A stretch of 64,000 nucleotides of DNA from Rhizobiaceae bacterium. GTDB lineage: Bacteria; Pseudomonadota; Alphaproteobacteria; Rhizobiales; Rhizobiaceae. The translations under genes and the position numbers were made by a program. Position 1 is the stretch's first letter; each line of letters opens with the position of its first letter. Where the stretch lies: NCBI GenBank assembly GCA_025698895.1, contig JAILWO010000003.1, forward strand, positions 1-64,000, given 5' to 3'. Shown here in pieces: positions 39,075-47,846 of this stretch. The notes under the pieces were generated by a model that saw nothing but the letters and a program-made list of their open reading frames with translations, did no database searches and was not told the origin of the DNA.

Positions 39075-39887
39075 TCAGCGGCCGGTTGTGATCGCGGTCG
39101 GCGGCGTGCGTGCCCGCAGCCGGCTCCGGATGCCCTTCCAGCCGGCGGGCGCGAGCAGCGCCAGAAGCACGGCGGCGAAAAGCAGGGTCGAGATCACCGC
39201 GATCACAGGGTCGGCCTCCTGGCGGATGGAATCGAACATCTTGCGCGGCAGCGTCTCGGCGTTCCGGCCCGAGATGAAGATCGCCACCACCGTCTCGTCG
39301 AATGATTGAACGAAGGCGAACAGTGCGCTGATGACGAGGCCCGGCCTGAGAATGGGCAGGGTGACGTGGATGAAGGTCTTGATCGGGCTGGCGCCGAGAC
39401 TCTGCGCGGCGCGCTCCAGCGTGCGATCGAAGCCCTTCAGGTTGGCGGACAGCACCAGGAACGCGATCGGAACCGACAGGCAGGTATGCGCGAGCACCAC
39501 GCCGATGTGGGTGTGGACGAGCCGGTATTCGCCGAGGAAGGAGTAGTAGCCGACCGCCATCACGATGTGCGGAACCGCGAGCGGCATCAGCATCATCAGG
39601 TCGGCGATGCTCTTGCCCGCGAAGCGGTGCCTTACGAGCGCGAAGGTGGCCGGAACGACCAGCACCATGGTGAGCACCATCGTCGCGGTCGCAATGACGA
39701 TGCTATTCCAGGTCGGGCGCAGCCATGTCAGGTCGGTGAAGTAAGCTTGGTAATAACCGAGCCAGTATCCCGGCGGCGGGAACTGCAGCGAGCGCGCGCT
39801 TGAGAACGACATCGGCACGACGATGAGCAGCGGCGCCGCGATGAAGATCACGACGACGACGCCCAGCATGCGCATCAGCCGGTCCAT
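39075..39887 (-). CDS. ABC transporter permease, PotC type
   Basis: Inner-membrane permease of 270 residues with six hydrophobic segments. The EAA loop reads RAAQSLGASPIKTFIHVTLPILRPG, near residues 158-182. Thirteen bases separate it from the ATPase gene and one base from the other permease. It is the second permease of the polyamine-type importer. Confidence 0.92.
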   Translation of the reverse strand: MDRLMRMLGVVVVIFIAAPLLIVVPMSFSSARSLQFPPPGYWLGYYQAYFTDLTWLRPTWNSIVIATATMVLTMVLVVPATFALVRHRFAGKSIADLMMLMPLAVPHIVMAVGYYSFLGEYRLVHTHIGVVLAHTCLSVPIAFLVLSANLKGFDRTLERAAQSLGASPIKTFIHVTLPILRPGLVISALFAFVQSFDETVVAIFISGRNAETLPRKMFDSIRQEADPVIAVISTLLFAAVLLALLAPAGWKGIRSRLRARTPPTAITTGR

Positions 39888-39888
39888 C

Positions 39889-40737
39889 TCAGCCCCACAA
39901 TTTGTCGAGGCCGAAGCGGCGATGGTAGATCGCCAGGATGGCGAGCGTCACGGCAAGCAGGATCATGGCCATCGCCGAGCCCATGCCAAAGGCGAGGAAC
40001 TCCTCGATCTGGGTGCCGATCAGGCCGGCGATCATCTGCTCGCGCGGGCTGCCGAGAAGCACTGGCGTGACGTAGAAGCCGAGGCAGATGACGAAGACCA
40101 GCACGCAGCCATTGGCGATGCCAGGCGCCGTCAGCGGCAGATAGATATGCCTGAAGAGCGAGAAGCCGCGCGCGCCAAGGCTTTCGGCCGAGCGGATCAG
40201 GACCGGGTCGATCTTCCGCATCACCGAATAGATGTTCATGATCATATAGGGCGCCAGAATGTGCACCATTGCCAGTGTCGAGGAAAACCGCGTGAACAGA
40301 AGCTGCGGCGTGGTCTCGAATCCGACCGCCCTGAGCAGGCCGATGACCGGCCCGTTGTTGCCGAGCAGGACCATCCAGGCATAGGTGCGGACCAGGAAGC
40401 TGGTCCAGAAGCTCATGGTCACGAGCAGCAGGATCAGCATCGCCGTCCTCTGGCTCGAATGGTTCATGAGGTAGGCCAGCGGATAGCCGACGAGAAGGCA
40501 GGCGAGCGTGACGAGCCCAGCCGTCAGAAAGGTGTTAAAGAACACCCGCTGGTAGAGCGTGCCCGTGAGCACGCGCTCGTAGTTCGCCAAGGACAGCTTC
40601 GGCTCGGTGACGCTCATGATCGCGACGTCGGCGAGCGGCACGAGAAAGAAGATCGCGAGGTAGAGGGCAAGCGGCGCGAGCAGCAGCCATGGCCACAGAT
40701 TGGGCCGCTGCGCCAGCCGGGCAATGGTTGCTCCCAT
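39889..40737 (-). CDS. ABC transporter permease, PotB type
   Basis: Inner-membrane permease of 282 residues. The EAA loop is SAESLGARGFSLFRHIYLPLTAPG. Upstream sequence includes the VRTYAWMVLLGNNGPV region characteristic of PotB/PotH permeases. It follows the binding-protein gene by 97 bases, the widest gap in this operon. The gap is GC-rich and I see no clear promoter. Confidence 0.92.
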   Translation of the reverse strand: MGATIARLAQRPNLWPWLLLAPLALYLAIFFLVPLADVAIMSVTEPKLSLANYERVLTGTLYQRVFFNTFLTAGLVTLACLLVGYPLAYLMNHSSQRTAMLILLLVTMSFWTSFLVRTYAWMVLLGNNGPVIGLLRAVGFETTPQLLFTRFSSTLAMVHILAPYMIMNIYSVMRKIDPVLIRSAESLGARGFSLFRHIYLPLTAPGIANGCVLVFVICLGFYVTPVLLGSPREQMIAGLIGTQIEEFLAFGMGSAMAMILLAVTLAILAIYHRRFGLDKLWG

Positions 40738-40834
40738 CTCGCTGCTCCGCTTGCTTGCCTCGATTGCCCAGACCGGTGGGCGTCGCTCCCGGCCGGGGCA
40801 GGTCCGGGCGAAGGCTCTGCCCGGACCCGTCAGA

Positions 40835-41890
40835 TCACGCCGCCAGCCATTCCTCGAAGCGCTGGGACAATTCCGAGGGATCGACGCCGAGATTGGCGAT
40901 GTCCTGCTCGAACACCTTCGGGTAGTTCGCTTCCGAAGTCGGCATGCGCTGGGCTTCTTCCTCGGAGATGAACTCGTAAGCGGCCTTGTTGAGCGGACCG
41001 TAATCGCCCGAGACGGTGAATCCGGCGAGCGGCTTGCCGCTGGTGGCGAATTCGATGAAGTCGCGCGCCATTTCAGCGTTCGGCGTCTCCTTCGCGACCA
41101 CCCAGTAGGCCCGATCGACCTGCCCGTCGTCCCAGGTCATGGCGACCGGCGCGCCGGCCTCCTCGGCTTCGAAGTAGCGGCCGTGCCAGATACCGATCAT
41201 GTCGACCTCGCCGTCGCGCAGGATTTGCGTCGACTGCGCGCCGGCCGTCCACCAGACCAGCACGTGCGGCTTGATCCTGTCGAGCGAGGCGAAGGCGCGG
41301 TCGATATCGAGAGGATAGAGATCGTCCACGGCAACGCCATCGGCAAGCAGCGCGAGCGGCAGGACGCGCGCGGGGTAGCGCTGCAGCGAGCGGGAACCCG
41401 GGAAACGCTCGACGTCCCAGAAATCGGCCCAGGTCTTGGGGCCGTCGGGATATTTGTCGGTGCGCCAGCCGAGCACGGTGGCGAATGCGTGCGAAGCGAT
41501 GCCGTTCTCGAACAGCCCGCCCTCATAGGGCGCCTGCTGCCATTCCTCGATGATGCCGGCCTGGTTCGCGCGCACCAGTTCAGCGCCGCCCAGCGTCGTC
41601 ACGTCGAACTCGTAGACGCCGGTCTGGACCTGCGCCGCCAGCTTGGCGAAGGAGACGGGCGAAACGGTACGGATTTCGACGCCGGTCTCGGCCGTGAACG
41701 GGTCGAAGAGGTGGGCGCGGGCCGCTTCCTCCCAGGGGCCGCCCCAGGTGTTGATGTAGAGAACCTTGTCCTGCGCGCGGGCGACGTAAGGCATCGCGAG
41801 GGCGGTGGTCAGGGCCGCGCCGCCGGCCTTGAGGAAGGTGCGACGGGTGGGCGCGAGAAGCGATGTCGAGCGAAGTCTGCGGTTCTTCAT
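40835..41890 (-). CDS. ABC transporter substrate-binding protein, PotD type
   Basis: Periplasmic protein of 351 residues from ATG 41890, with AGAGGAGAA upstream. A twin-arginine signal TRRTFLKAGG leads to a cleavage region near VARAQ. The mature N-terminus KVLYINTWGGPWEEA and the internal DVTTLGGAELVRANQAG, WWTAGAQSTQ and GIWHGRYFEAEEAG match the spermidine/putrescine-binding group. It overlaps the dipeptidase gene by four bases, an uncommon coupling of hydrolase and transporter. The ligand is not fixed by sequence. Confidence 0.9.
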   Translation of the reverse strand: MKNRRLRSTSLLAPTRRTFLKAGGAALTTALAMPYVARAQDKVLYINTWGGPWEEAARAHLFDPFTAETGVEIRTVSPVSFAKLAAQVQTGVYEFDVTTLGGAELVRANQAGIIEEWQQAPYEGGLFENGIASHAFATVLGWRTDKYPDGPKTWADFWDVERFPGSRSLQRYPARVLPLALLADGVAVDDLYPLDIDRAFASLDRIKPHVLVWWTAGAQSTQILRDGEVDMIGIWHGRYFEAEEAGAPVAMTWDDGQVDRAYWVVAKETPNAEMARDFIEFATSGKPLAGFTVSGDYGPLNKAAYEFISEEEAQRMPTSEANYPKVFEQDIANLGVDPSELSQRFEEWLAA

Positions 41891-42873
41891 TGGGGGTTCT
41901 CCTCTCGGGTTTTGAAGGTCGCCTCGTAGAGGCGAAGCCAGTTTCCGTGGGTTATCTTTGCGACCTCTTCTTCGGAGAAGCCCACGGTTCGGAGGCCGTT
42001 CGGGATCACGCGCATGTCCTCGACCGTCTGGAACCAGTCGGGAGGTGGGGCCTTGCCGGGGCGGGCCGCCGAGCCCGCCCCATAATCGATGCCGCGCGTC
42101 CAGCGGCCCTGGCGCATCCAGGCGTAGTCGGGTGCGGTGAAGTTGTGGCTGCGGTCGGTGCCGATTGCGACGCAGTCGATGCCGGCGATATCCACGGTGC
42201 GCGCGACCATGCCGCACCAGGCCTCGATCGACCTGCAGAAGTCGTCACCGGTGATGTTGCGGTAGGCCGCGCATCCGATCACGCCGCCGGTCTCGCGGAG
42301 GGCCCTGAGCACGGCGTCGGACTTGTTGCGCTTGTGGTCGAACAGCGAGCGCGCATTAGCGTGGGTCACCGCGATCGGCTTTTCGGAGGCTTCGATGGCG
42401 TCGAGCGTGGTGCGGTCGCCGACATGGCTGCAGTCGACCAGCATGCCGGCCCGGTTCATTTCGCGGATCACTTCCCTGCCGAACCGGGCGAGGCCCGAAT
42501 CCTCCGCCTCGTAACAGCTACCGCCAAGCTCGTTCTGGTTGTTGTAGGTCAGCTGGACGACCCGCACGCCGAGCTCGGCGAACAACTCGACGAAGCGGAT
42601 GCGGCCCTCGAACAGGTTGGAGTTCTGATAACCGAGGATGACGCCGACCTTGCCGAGCCGGCCGATGCGCTCCACGTCGGCGGCGGTGGTCGCTATCTCG
42701 CAGATGTCCGGATTGTCCCGCACCAGGTCGCGCCAGCGGCCGAGCGCGTCGAGCGACTCGACCGTTCCCTCCCAGAAACCGCAGGTCACCACGACGCCGC
42801 CAACACCAGCCGTTTGGAGGGCCTCGAAGGCCGCGCGATCGAAATGCCCGCACTGGAGCCCGTCGATGATCAT
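41887..42873 (-). CDS. M19 (renal dipeptidase-type) metallopeptidase homologue, variant metal site
   Basis: TIM-barrel hydrolase of 328 residues. M19 signatures visible include QLTYNNQNELGGSCYE, DCSHVGDRTTLDAIE, VTHANARSLFDHKRNKSD and IGTDRSH. The N-terminal zinc motif normally reading DGHxD is instead DGLQCGHFD, so one metal ligand pair is shifted or lost; related short M19 proteins with DGLQ at this site are known to me as a separate branch. It overlaps genes on both sides by four bases. A role in hydrolysing an imported amide or dipeptide-like compound is inferred from context. No signal peptide is seen. Confidence 0.85.
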   Translation of the reverse strand: MIIDGLQCGHFDRAAFEALQTAGVGGVVVTCGFWEGTVESLDALGRWRDLVRDNPDICEIATTAADVERIGRLGKVGVILGYQNSNLFEGRIRFVELFAELGVRVVQLTYNNQNELGGSCYEAEDSGLARFGREVIREMNRAGMLVDCSHVGDRTTLDAIEASEKPIAVTHANARSLFDHKRNKSDAVLRALRETGGVIGCAAYRNITGDDFCRSIEAWCGMVARTVDIAGIDCVAIGTDRSHNFTAPDYAWMRQGRWTRGIDYGAGSAARPGKAPPPDWFQTVEDMRVIPNGLRTVGFSEEEVAKITHGNWLRLYEATFKTREENPQ

Positions 42874-43604
42874 GATCTGGTGTTCTCCTGTCGCGGGCCG
42901 TCGCCGCCGATGAAGGTGAGGAAGCTCAGATCGGTCTCGTCATCATTGTCCTTGCGGCCGATGACGGTCCCGTCGTCATTGACGATGAGCGGCCCCGCAT
43001 GCCGTCGCGACACCACGCTGTCGGGCGTCAGCGCCTTTTGGGCGAGGTGATAGACGCGCCACCACAGATCCGCTTCGATCGCCACGCCCTCACGGAACAG
43101 GTCCCACAGCAAGGGGTCGTCGCGGCGAAGGTCGCCCGCCAAGGCCGTCTTCGACGCGGTCAGCCGAGGTTCGGCGCCGTCGCTCCAGCCGACCGACAGC
43201 CCGTTTCGCGCCGCAAGGGCCGTCGCGGCCTCAAGCTCGGCCGGATCGGCGGCGTCGACGACCGTGACGCTGGCCGACCCATGGCGCTCGGCCAGTTCGC
43301 CAAGAAGATCGATCACGACGGGAAGAACGAACCAGGCGTGTTCACCGCGGGCATCGAGACGCAGATCCCCGGCGTGCTCGGAGGCGATCGAAACGCGTGC
43401 CGGATCCGCGTTCCTCAACCGTTCGAAGCGCGTTTCCAGTAGTGCGAAGCCGCCGAGGCCGAGCTTCTGCGAATACATCACCACGTCGGTGGCGGTCAGC
43501 ACGAAACCTTTCGGCAGCCGGGTCAGCGAAAACACGCGCTCGGTCATCATGCGCATCTCGCGCGGCATGATGCGCAGGGCCGGAGCGGTCGATGCGAGGC
43601 TCAT
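42870..43604 (-). CDS. Unrecognised protein, 244 residues, in IclR-Pot operon
   Basis: Cytoplasmic protein without signal peptide or membrane helix. I do not recognise the family. Readable segments include TERVFSLTRLPKGFVLTATDVVMYSQ near the N-terminus, a central mixed alpha/beta region (VVIDLLGELAERHG), and a C-terminus with VYHLAQKALTPDSVVSRR and a very acidic DNDDETDLSFL. The C-terminal pattern faintly resembles DUF3726, but too weakly to call. It overlaps the 572-residue gene and the dipeptidase gene by four bases each, so the three are probably made in fixed ratio. It could be an accessory or binding partner of the larger unknown protein. Confidence 0.75.
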   Translation of the reverse strand: MSLASTAPALRIMPREMRMMTERVFSLTRLPKGFVLTATDVVMYSQKLGLGGFALLETRFERLRNADPARVSIASEHAGDLRLDARGEHAWFVLPVVIDLLGELAERHGSASVTVVDAADPAELEAATALAARNGLSVGWSDGAEPRLTASKTALAGDLRRDDPLLWDLFREGVAIEADLWWRVYHLAQKALTPDSVVSRRHAGPLIVNDDGTVIGRKDNDDETDLSFLTFIGGDGPRQENTRS

Positions 43605-45319
43605 GAGCGCGGCTCCGCCGGATAGGCCCAGACGCCTTCGCGTCCCGCCCTTATGTCGTCGGGCGTGGGAGCGCCGTGATAGAGGACGCCGCGCAGGTTG
43701 CGACGCAGGAAATCGCGCGTCTTGTCGATGCCGTGGATGCCGGCATTCATCAGCCGGACCAGATGGATAGGCGTGAAATCCTCGGCGTTAATGTTGGCCA
43801 TGGGGGTGTGGTAGGTCAGGTCGCGCAGCGTCTGGACGCGCGCCGTGAGATAGCGGTGCTCAGGATGCTTCATCAGGAAGCGGGCGACGGACAGCCTGGC
43901 CTCCTGCCTGTCCAGATCCTCCACGAGGCCCTGAAGCCCGCCGCACAGGTCGAGGCCGAGATCGAGCGCGTCGGGCACCTCCTCGCGGGCGCCCCGGCGC
44001 GGCTCTTCGGCGCTTTCGGACTTGTACCAGATGTAGCGGTAGGCCTCCGGAGACGACATATCGGTCTCCAGCGCCCAGCCGTACTGGCCCCTGATCAACC
44101 GCGCGAGGTCCGCGCAGGTTTCGGCGGGCGCGACGGTCATCTCGTCGGCACCCGAGATTCCCGCCGCCAGCGCGTCCGCATTCTCGGGAACGAGTTCGAT
44201 GAGCAGCGAAAGGAATGTCTCCAACGCCTCGAGCCCGATTTCCTGTTCGAAACGTTTGGCAAGCGCATCGAGCGGGAAGGCTTCGCGCCGGCCATCAACC
44301 AAGCCGGTCTCGCGCAGCGCCACCAAGGCAGCCGCCACCTTTTCCAGATCGTCGGCGACCTCGACGCTCGAGGCGAAGGTTTCGTAGTGCATCCGGTCCT
44401 GCCGCCGGAAGGTGATCGCCCGGCGCACAAGCTCGATAAACGTGTTAATGCGCGGGTCGCCCTTTCCCAGCTCGAGGCCGCGGGCGCGGGCGATCGCTTC
44501 CTCCCGAGCCGACATCCAACTGCCTATCAGCTTCGGATGGCGGTGAACGAAGAAGATCAGGCCGAGCGCCGAGCCGTTGCCCACGCCGAGATAGCGACGG
44601 ATCGCCGGGTCGAGCGGGACCGCCCTGTCCGACTGAAGCCGGGCGAGGTGTTCGACCAGATCGCAGGAATATTCCCGCATCAGGTAGGCGGTCAGCATCT
44701 GCGCCTGGAGCGGCCCGCCGAGGTCGTGGCCGGAACCGAGCGAGGGAAACGGCCGCGTGCCGAAGGTGCCGTTGCCGTCGAGGCCGGTGTTGCGCATCAG
44801 ATAACAGACCTCGGCGAGGTCATCGGTCGGCGGCTGCCCGCCGCTTGCAAGGGCCGCCAGTGTGCGGTCGAAGATGCGCATCGAGCGGTTGGCGCGACAC
44901 CACACCAGCGCGTTCGGCGTGGCCCGCCCGCGATAGAGCTTCGGCAGTTCGGTGCGCGCCGACGCGATGTCGTCTTCGGTGACGGGACCCTCGTTGAGCG
45001 TACCCATCATGTCCCAGGCCTGGCCGATTATGCGGCCGGTGCGCGCCTTGCGGCTCGGCGGGCGGGAGAAGGCGATGAAGCTGAATTCCTGCCGCGGGGT
45101 CCTGATGGAATAGGCGACGGTGCCTTCGCCGGCCGCGTCGACGTCGAAACGCTCGACGGAAATATCCCAGCGCTCGCGCAGCATCCGGTTCATCAGCGCC
45201 CGGGTGACACTGAGCCGGCTCGGCTGGATCGCGGCGAGGCGCTCGGGCTGCATCATGAGGCTCGCCGGCCGGGGCTGGGGTGCCGCTTCGAGAGGGTCTC
45301 TGGCGTGTGCTGCTTCCAT
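43601..45319 (-). CDS. Unrecognised protein, 572 residues, in IclR-Pot operon
   Basis: Soluble protein with no signal peptide and no confident domain. It starts three bases after the iclR-type gene; ATG at 45319 lacks a strong ribosome site, so coupling to iclR translation is likely, and ATG 45256 (MMQPERL) is an alternative. Notable patches are RTPRQEFSFIAFSRPPSRKARTGR, WCRANRSMRIFDRTL, GTFGTRPFPSLGSGHDLGGPL, TYHTPMANINAEDF and GIHGIDKTRDFLRRNLRG. Many Arg, His and Asp residues suggest an enzyme. The codon usage matches its neighbours. Function is unknown; the operon ties it to uptake and hydrolysis of a nitrogenous compound. Confidence 0.8.
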   Translation of the reverse strand: MEAAHARDPLEAAPQPRPASLMMQPERLAAIQPSRLSVTRALMNRMLRERWDISVERFDVDAAGEGTVAYSIRTPRQEFSFIAFSRPPSRKARTGRIIGQAWDMMGTLNEGPVTEDDIASARTELPKLYRGRATPNALVWCRANRSMRIFDRTLAALASGGQPPTDDLAEVCYLMRNTGLDGNGTFGTRPFPSLGSGHDLGGPLQAQMLTAYLMREYSCDLVEHLARLQSDRAVPLDPAIRRYLGVGNGSALGLIFFVHRHPKLIGSWMSAREEAIARARGLELGKGDPRINTFIELVRRAITFRRQDRMHYETFASSVEVADDLEKVAAALVALRETGLVDGRREAFPLDALAKRFEQEIGLEALETFLSLLIELVPENADALAAGISGADEMTVAPAETCADLARLIRGQYGWALETDMSSPEAYRYIWYKSESAEEPRRGAREEVPDALDLGLDLCGGLQGLVEDLDRQEARLSVARFLMKHPEHRYLTARVQTLRDLTYHTPMANINAEDFTPIHLVRLMNAGIHGIDKTRDFLRRNLRGVLYHGAPTPDDIRAGREGVWAYPAEPRS

Positions 45320-45322
45320 GGC

Positions 45323-46078
45323 CTAGTCGACGCCCTGCTGGAGCCGGGTTATCTGCTTGGCTGCCTTCAGGAGCGGGTCGCGAACGCGTTCGAGATCAAA
45401 GCGCATCTCCGGCATCACCAGCGACACCGTGGCGGTGCATTTGCCGTGGACGTCGAAGACGGGCGCGGCGATGGCGCGCACGCCGACCTGGGTGTAGCCG
45501 CTGGAAAGCGCGTATCCGTCGCGTCGCGCGGTGGCCAAGATCTCTTCGGACGCGAACGGCTCTCCGCTGTCTCGCAGCCGCCGCAGTGTCGCTTCATCGG
45601 CGAAGGCGGTCAGGATGCGCCCCGACGCCGAGCCTTCGAGCGACATCGTCGTGCCGATCTTCTGCTCGGCACGCAGCACGCTGTCGGAATCGACACGCGA
45701 GACGATGCAGGGAAGGCCGCGGTCCAAGGCGGCGAGCGAGGCTGTCTCCTTCACCTCGTGGACGAGCGCCTCGAGGATCGGTGTCACCCGCGCGCCCAAA
45801 TCGGCCTGCTCGAGTGCCGCGGCGGCAAGTCGGCAGACATGCATCGAGAGCCGGTACCGGGACTGCTCGTCCTGCTCGACCCAGCCGGCTTCGACCAACG
45901 TGAGCAAGCGCTGGTAGGCGGTCGCACGCGACAGATCCATCGCCCGCGCGATTTCCGGCAGCCGCATGCCGCGCGGACTTTTCGCCAGGGCATCGAGTAC
46001 GGCCATGGTTTTCAGGGCGGTGGTCAGCGGCCTGACACCTGCCTCAGTCTGTATTCTATTTGAATATATCGTATCCAT
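45323..46078 (-). CDS. IclR-family transcriptional regulator
   Basis: DNA-binding protein of 251 residues. The N-terminal winged helix (RLPEIARAMDLSRATAYQRLLTLVEAGWVEQD, residues 39-70) is followed by the IclR effector domain with GRILTAFAD and VRAIAAPVFDVHGKC. It heads a minus-strand operon of eight genes that runs to 37997 and is divergent to an ilvB-like gene. A TATTC-N5-GAATA palindrome lies within the first codons, compatible with autoregulation. Confidence 0.9.
   Translation of the reverse strand: MDTIYSNRIQTEAGVRPLTTALKTMAVLDALAKSPRGMRLPEIARAMDLSRATAYQRLLTLVEAGWVEQDEQSRYRLSMHVCRLAAAALEQADLGARVTPILEALVHEVKETASLAALDRGLPCIVSRVDSDSVLRAEQKIGTTMSLEGSASGRILTAFADEATLRRLRDSGEPFASEEILATARRDGYALSSGYTQVGVRAIAAPVFDVHGKCTATVSLVMPEMRFDLERVRDPLLKAAKQITRLQQGVD
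46052..46066. promoter_or_regulatory. AT-rich palindrome at the start of the iclR-type gene
   Basis: TATTC-tattt-GAATA, 15 bases, in an AT-rich patch within codons 5-9 of the IclR gene and about 185 bases from the divergent ilvB-like start. It is a candidate IclR operator with moderate support only. Confidence 0.4.
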
Positions 46079-46249
46079 TGCAGAGACAAAATGTTGCGGT
46101 TATTGATTTCTGTCAATGGCCGTTGTTGAAAGCAGCATCGAATGTTTGCCCCCTCGCGGCGGGAGCACGCGCCCGATACGGCTGCAATGCCATCACGCGA
46201 AGACGCCACGGCTCGGCGATCCCCACGACCTTTCCGGAGATAGCGAAGC

Positions 46250-47797
46250 ATGAATGGTGCCGATCGACTGTGCGACGTACTGCTGGCCAACGGTATCGAC
46301 GTGTGCTTCGCGAATCCGGGGACTTCCGAAATGCATTTCGTTGCGGCGCTCGACCGCAAGCCGGAGATGCGCTGCGTGCTCGGCCTCTTCGAGGGCGTGG
46401 TCACGGCAGCAGCCGACGGCTATGCGCGCATGGCCGACAAGCCGGCCGCGACGCTGCTTCATCTCGGCCCGGGACTCGCGAACGGACTGGCGAACCTGCA
46501 CAATGCGCGCCGCGCCCGCACGCCGATGGTCAACATCGTCGGCGATCACGCGACCTATCACCTGCCGCTCGACGCGCCGCTGACCAGCGACATCGAAAGC
46601 CTCGCCCGCCCGATGTCGCACTGGGTAGGAAGGGTGGACGGGCCGGAGGACGTCGCGTCGAAGGCCGGGGAAGCAATCGTCCAGGCCGTCACGAAGCCGG
46701 GAGCCTCGACCTTGATCCTGCCGGCCGACGCCGCTTGGGGCGAGGCTGCTTCCGCCCCTGTGACGCCCGTCGCGCTGCCGCCACCGCCGCGGGTACCGGC
46801 GGAAAGGATGCGGGAGGCGTCCGCGGCGCTGCGGAGCGGTGGCAAGATCGCACTGATACTTGGCGGCAAGGCCATGCGGGCCGACACACTGGATCTGGCG
46901 GGGAAGATCGCGGCTAGGACGGGCGCGGCGCTTTTCTCGGAACGGGCGGCAAGGTCGCAACGAGGCGCCGGCCGCGTCGCCGTCCGCCCGGTTCCCTACA
47001 ATGTCGATCTTGCCGTTGAAACGTTTCGCGAGTTCGGCACGGCGATCTGCATTGGAGGCCGGCCGCCGGTCGCCTTTTTCGCCTATCCCGGCAAGCCCGG
47101 CCGGATACTTCTGGACAGATGCGCCGTGATCGAACTCGCCGGACCGGAACATGATCTGCATGCCGTGCTGGCGCATCTTTGCGACGAGGTCGGAGCGCAC
47201 CGCGCAACGGCCAGGGTCGAGGCACAGACGGCCCGGAACCTGGCGGCGCCGAAGGGCGCTCTCGATCCCGTCGCCATTTCGGCAGCGCTTGCGCGGGCGC
47301 TGCCGGAGGGAGCGATCATCTGCGAGGAATCCATTACCTCGGCAGGCAACCTCGCGGCGCTTGCACCGACCATGGCGCCCCACGACCATCTTCCCCTGAC
47401 CGGAGGCTCGATCGGCATCGGCATCCCGCTTTCCGTCGGCGCCGCGGTCGCCGCTCCGGGCCGAAAGGTGGTGACGCTGCAGGCCGACGGGAGCGGCATG
47501 TACACCGTCCAGGGCCTGTGGACCCAGGCGCGCGAGAAGCTGGACGTGCTCACGATCGTCTTCTCGAATCGGGGCTACTCGATCCTCAAGGGCGAGATGC
47601 GCAATGTCGGCGTCAACGAATTCGGCCGCAATGCGCGCCGGATGCTGGAGATTGACGACCCCGCGCTCGACTGGTGCTCGCTGGCGCGCGGAATGGGTGT
47701 CGAGGCCGCCCGGGCTGAAACCGCCGACGAGTTCGTCCGCCTCCTGGATGCCGGTCTTGCCCGAACCGGGCCGTTCCTGATCGAGGCTATGGTGTAG
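46250..47797 (+). CDS. Thiamine-diphosphate-dependent enzyme, acetolactate synthase large-subunit-like
   Basis: Protein of 515 residues with the three-domain TPP-enzyme fold. The N-terminal catalytic glutamate is in LGLFEGVVTAAADGYAR (about residue 48). The C-terminal cofactor motif starts ADGSGMYTVQGLWTQ and ends SNRGYSILK, where the usual GDG is ADG. It is shorter than IlvB (about 570) and closer to stand-alone decarboxylase/lyase relatives. It is divergent from the iclR-headed operon, with 171 bases between the starts, and may be controlled with it. The real reaction (decarboxylation, carboligation or C-C cleavage of a 2-keto acid) is unknown. Confidence 0.85.
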   Translation: MNGADRLCDVLLANGIDVCFANPGTSEMHFVAALDRKPEMRCVLGLFEGVVTAAADGYARMADKPAATLLHLGPGLANGLANLHNARRARTPMVNIVGDHATYHLPLDAPLTSDIESLARPMSHWVGRVDGPEDVASKAGEAIVQAVTKPGASTLILPADAAWGEAASAPVTPVALPPPPRVPAERMREASAALRSGGKIALILGGKAMRADTLDLAGKIAARTGAALFSERAARSQRGAGRVAVRPVPYNVDLAVETFREFGTAICIGGRPPVAFFAYPGKPGRILLDRCAVIELAGPEHDLHAVLAHLCDEVGAHRATARVEAQTARNLAAPKGALDPVAISAALARALPEGAIICEESITSAGNLAALAPTMAPHDHLPLTGGSIGIGIPLSVGAAVAAPGRKVVTLQADGSGMYTVQGLWTQAREKLDVLTIVFSNRGYSILKGEMRNVGVNEFGRNARRMLEIDDPALDWCSLARGMGVEAARAETADEFVRLLDAGLARTGPFLIEAMV

Positions 47798-47846
47798 GCG
47801 AGATTTTCGACTGTCGAGCGACTTGCAGCCGTTCGCGCCGGCGCTC

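Noticed and set aside
42870-43604. Assignment of the 244-residue protein to DUF3726
   Set aside because: Only a short C-terminal pattern is similar, so the family call was not made.
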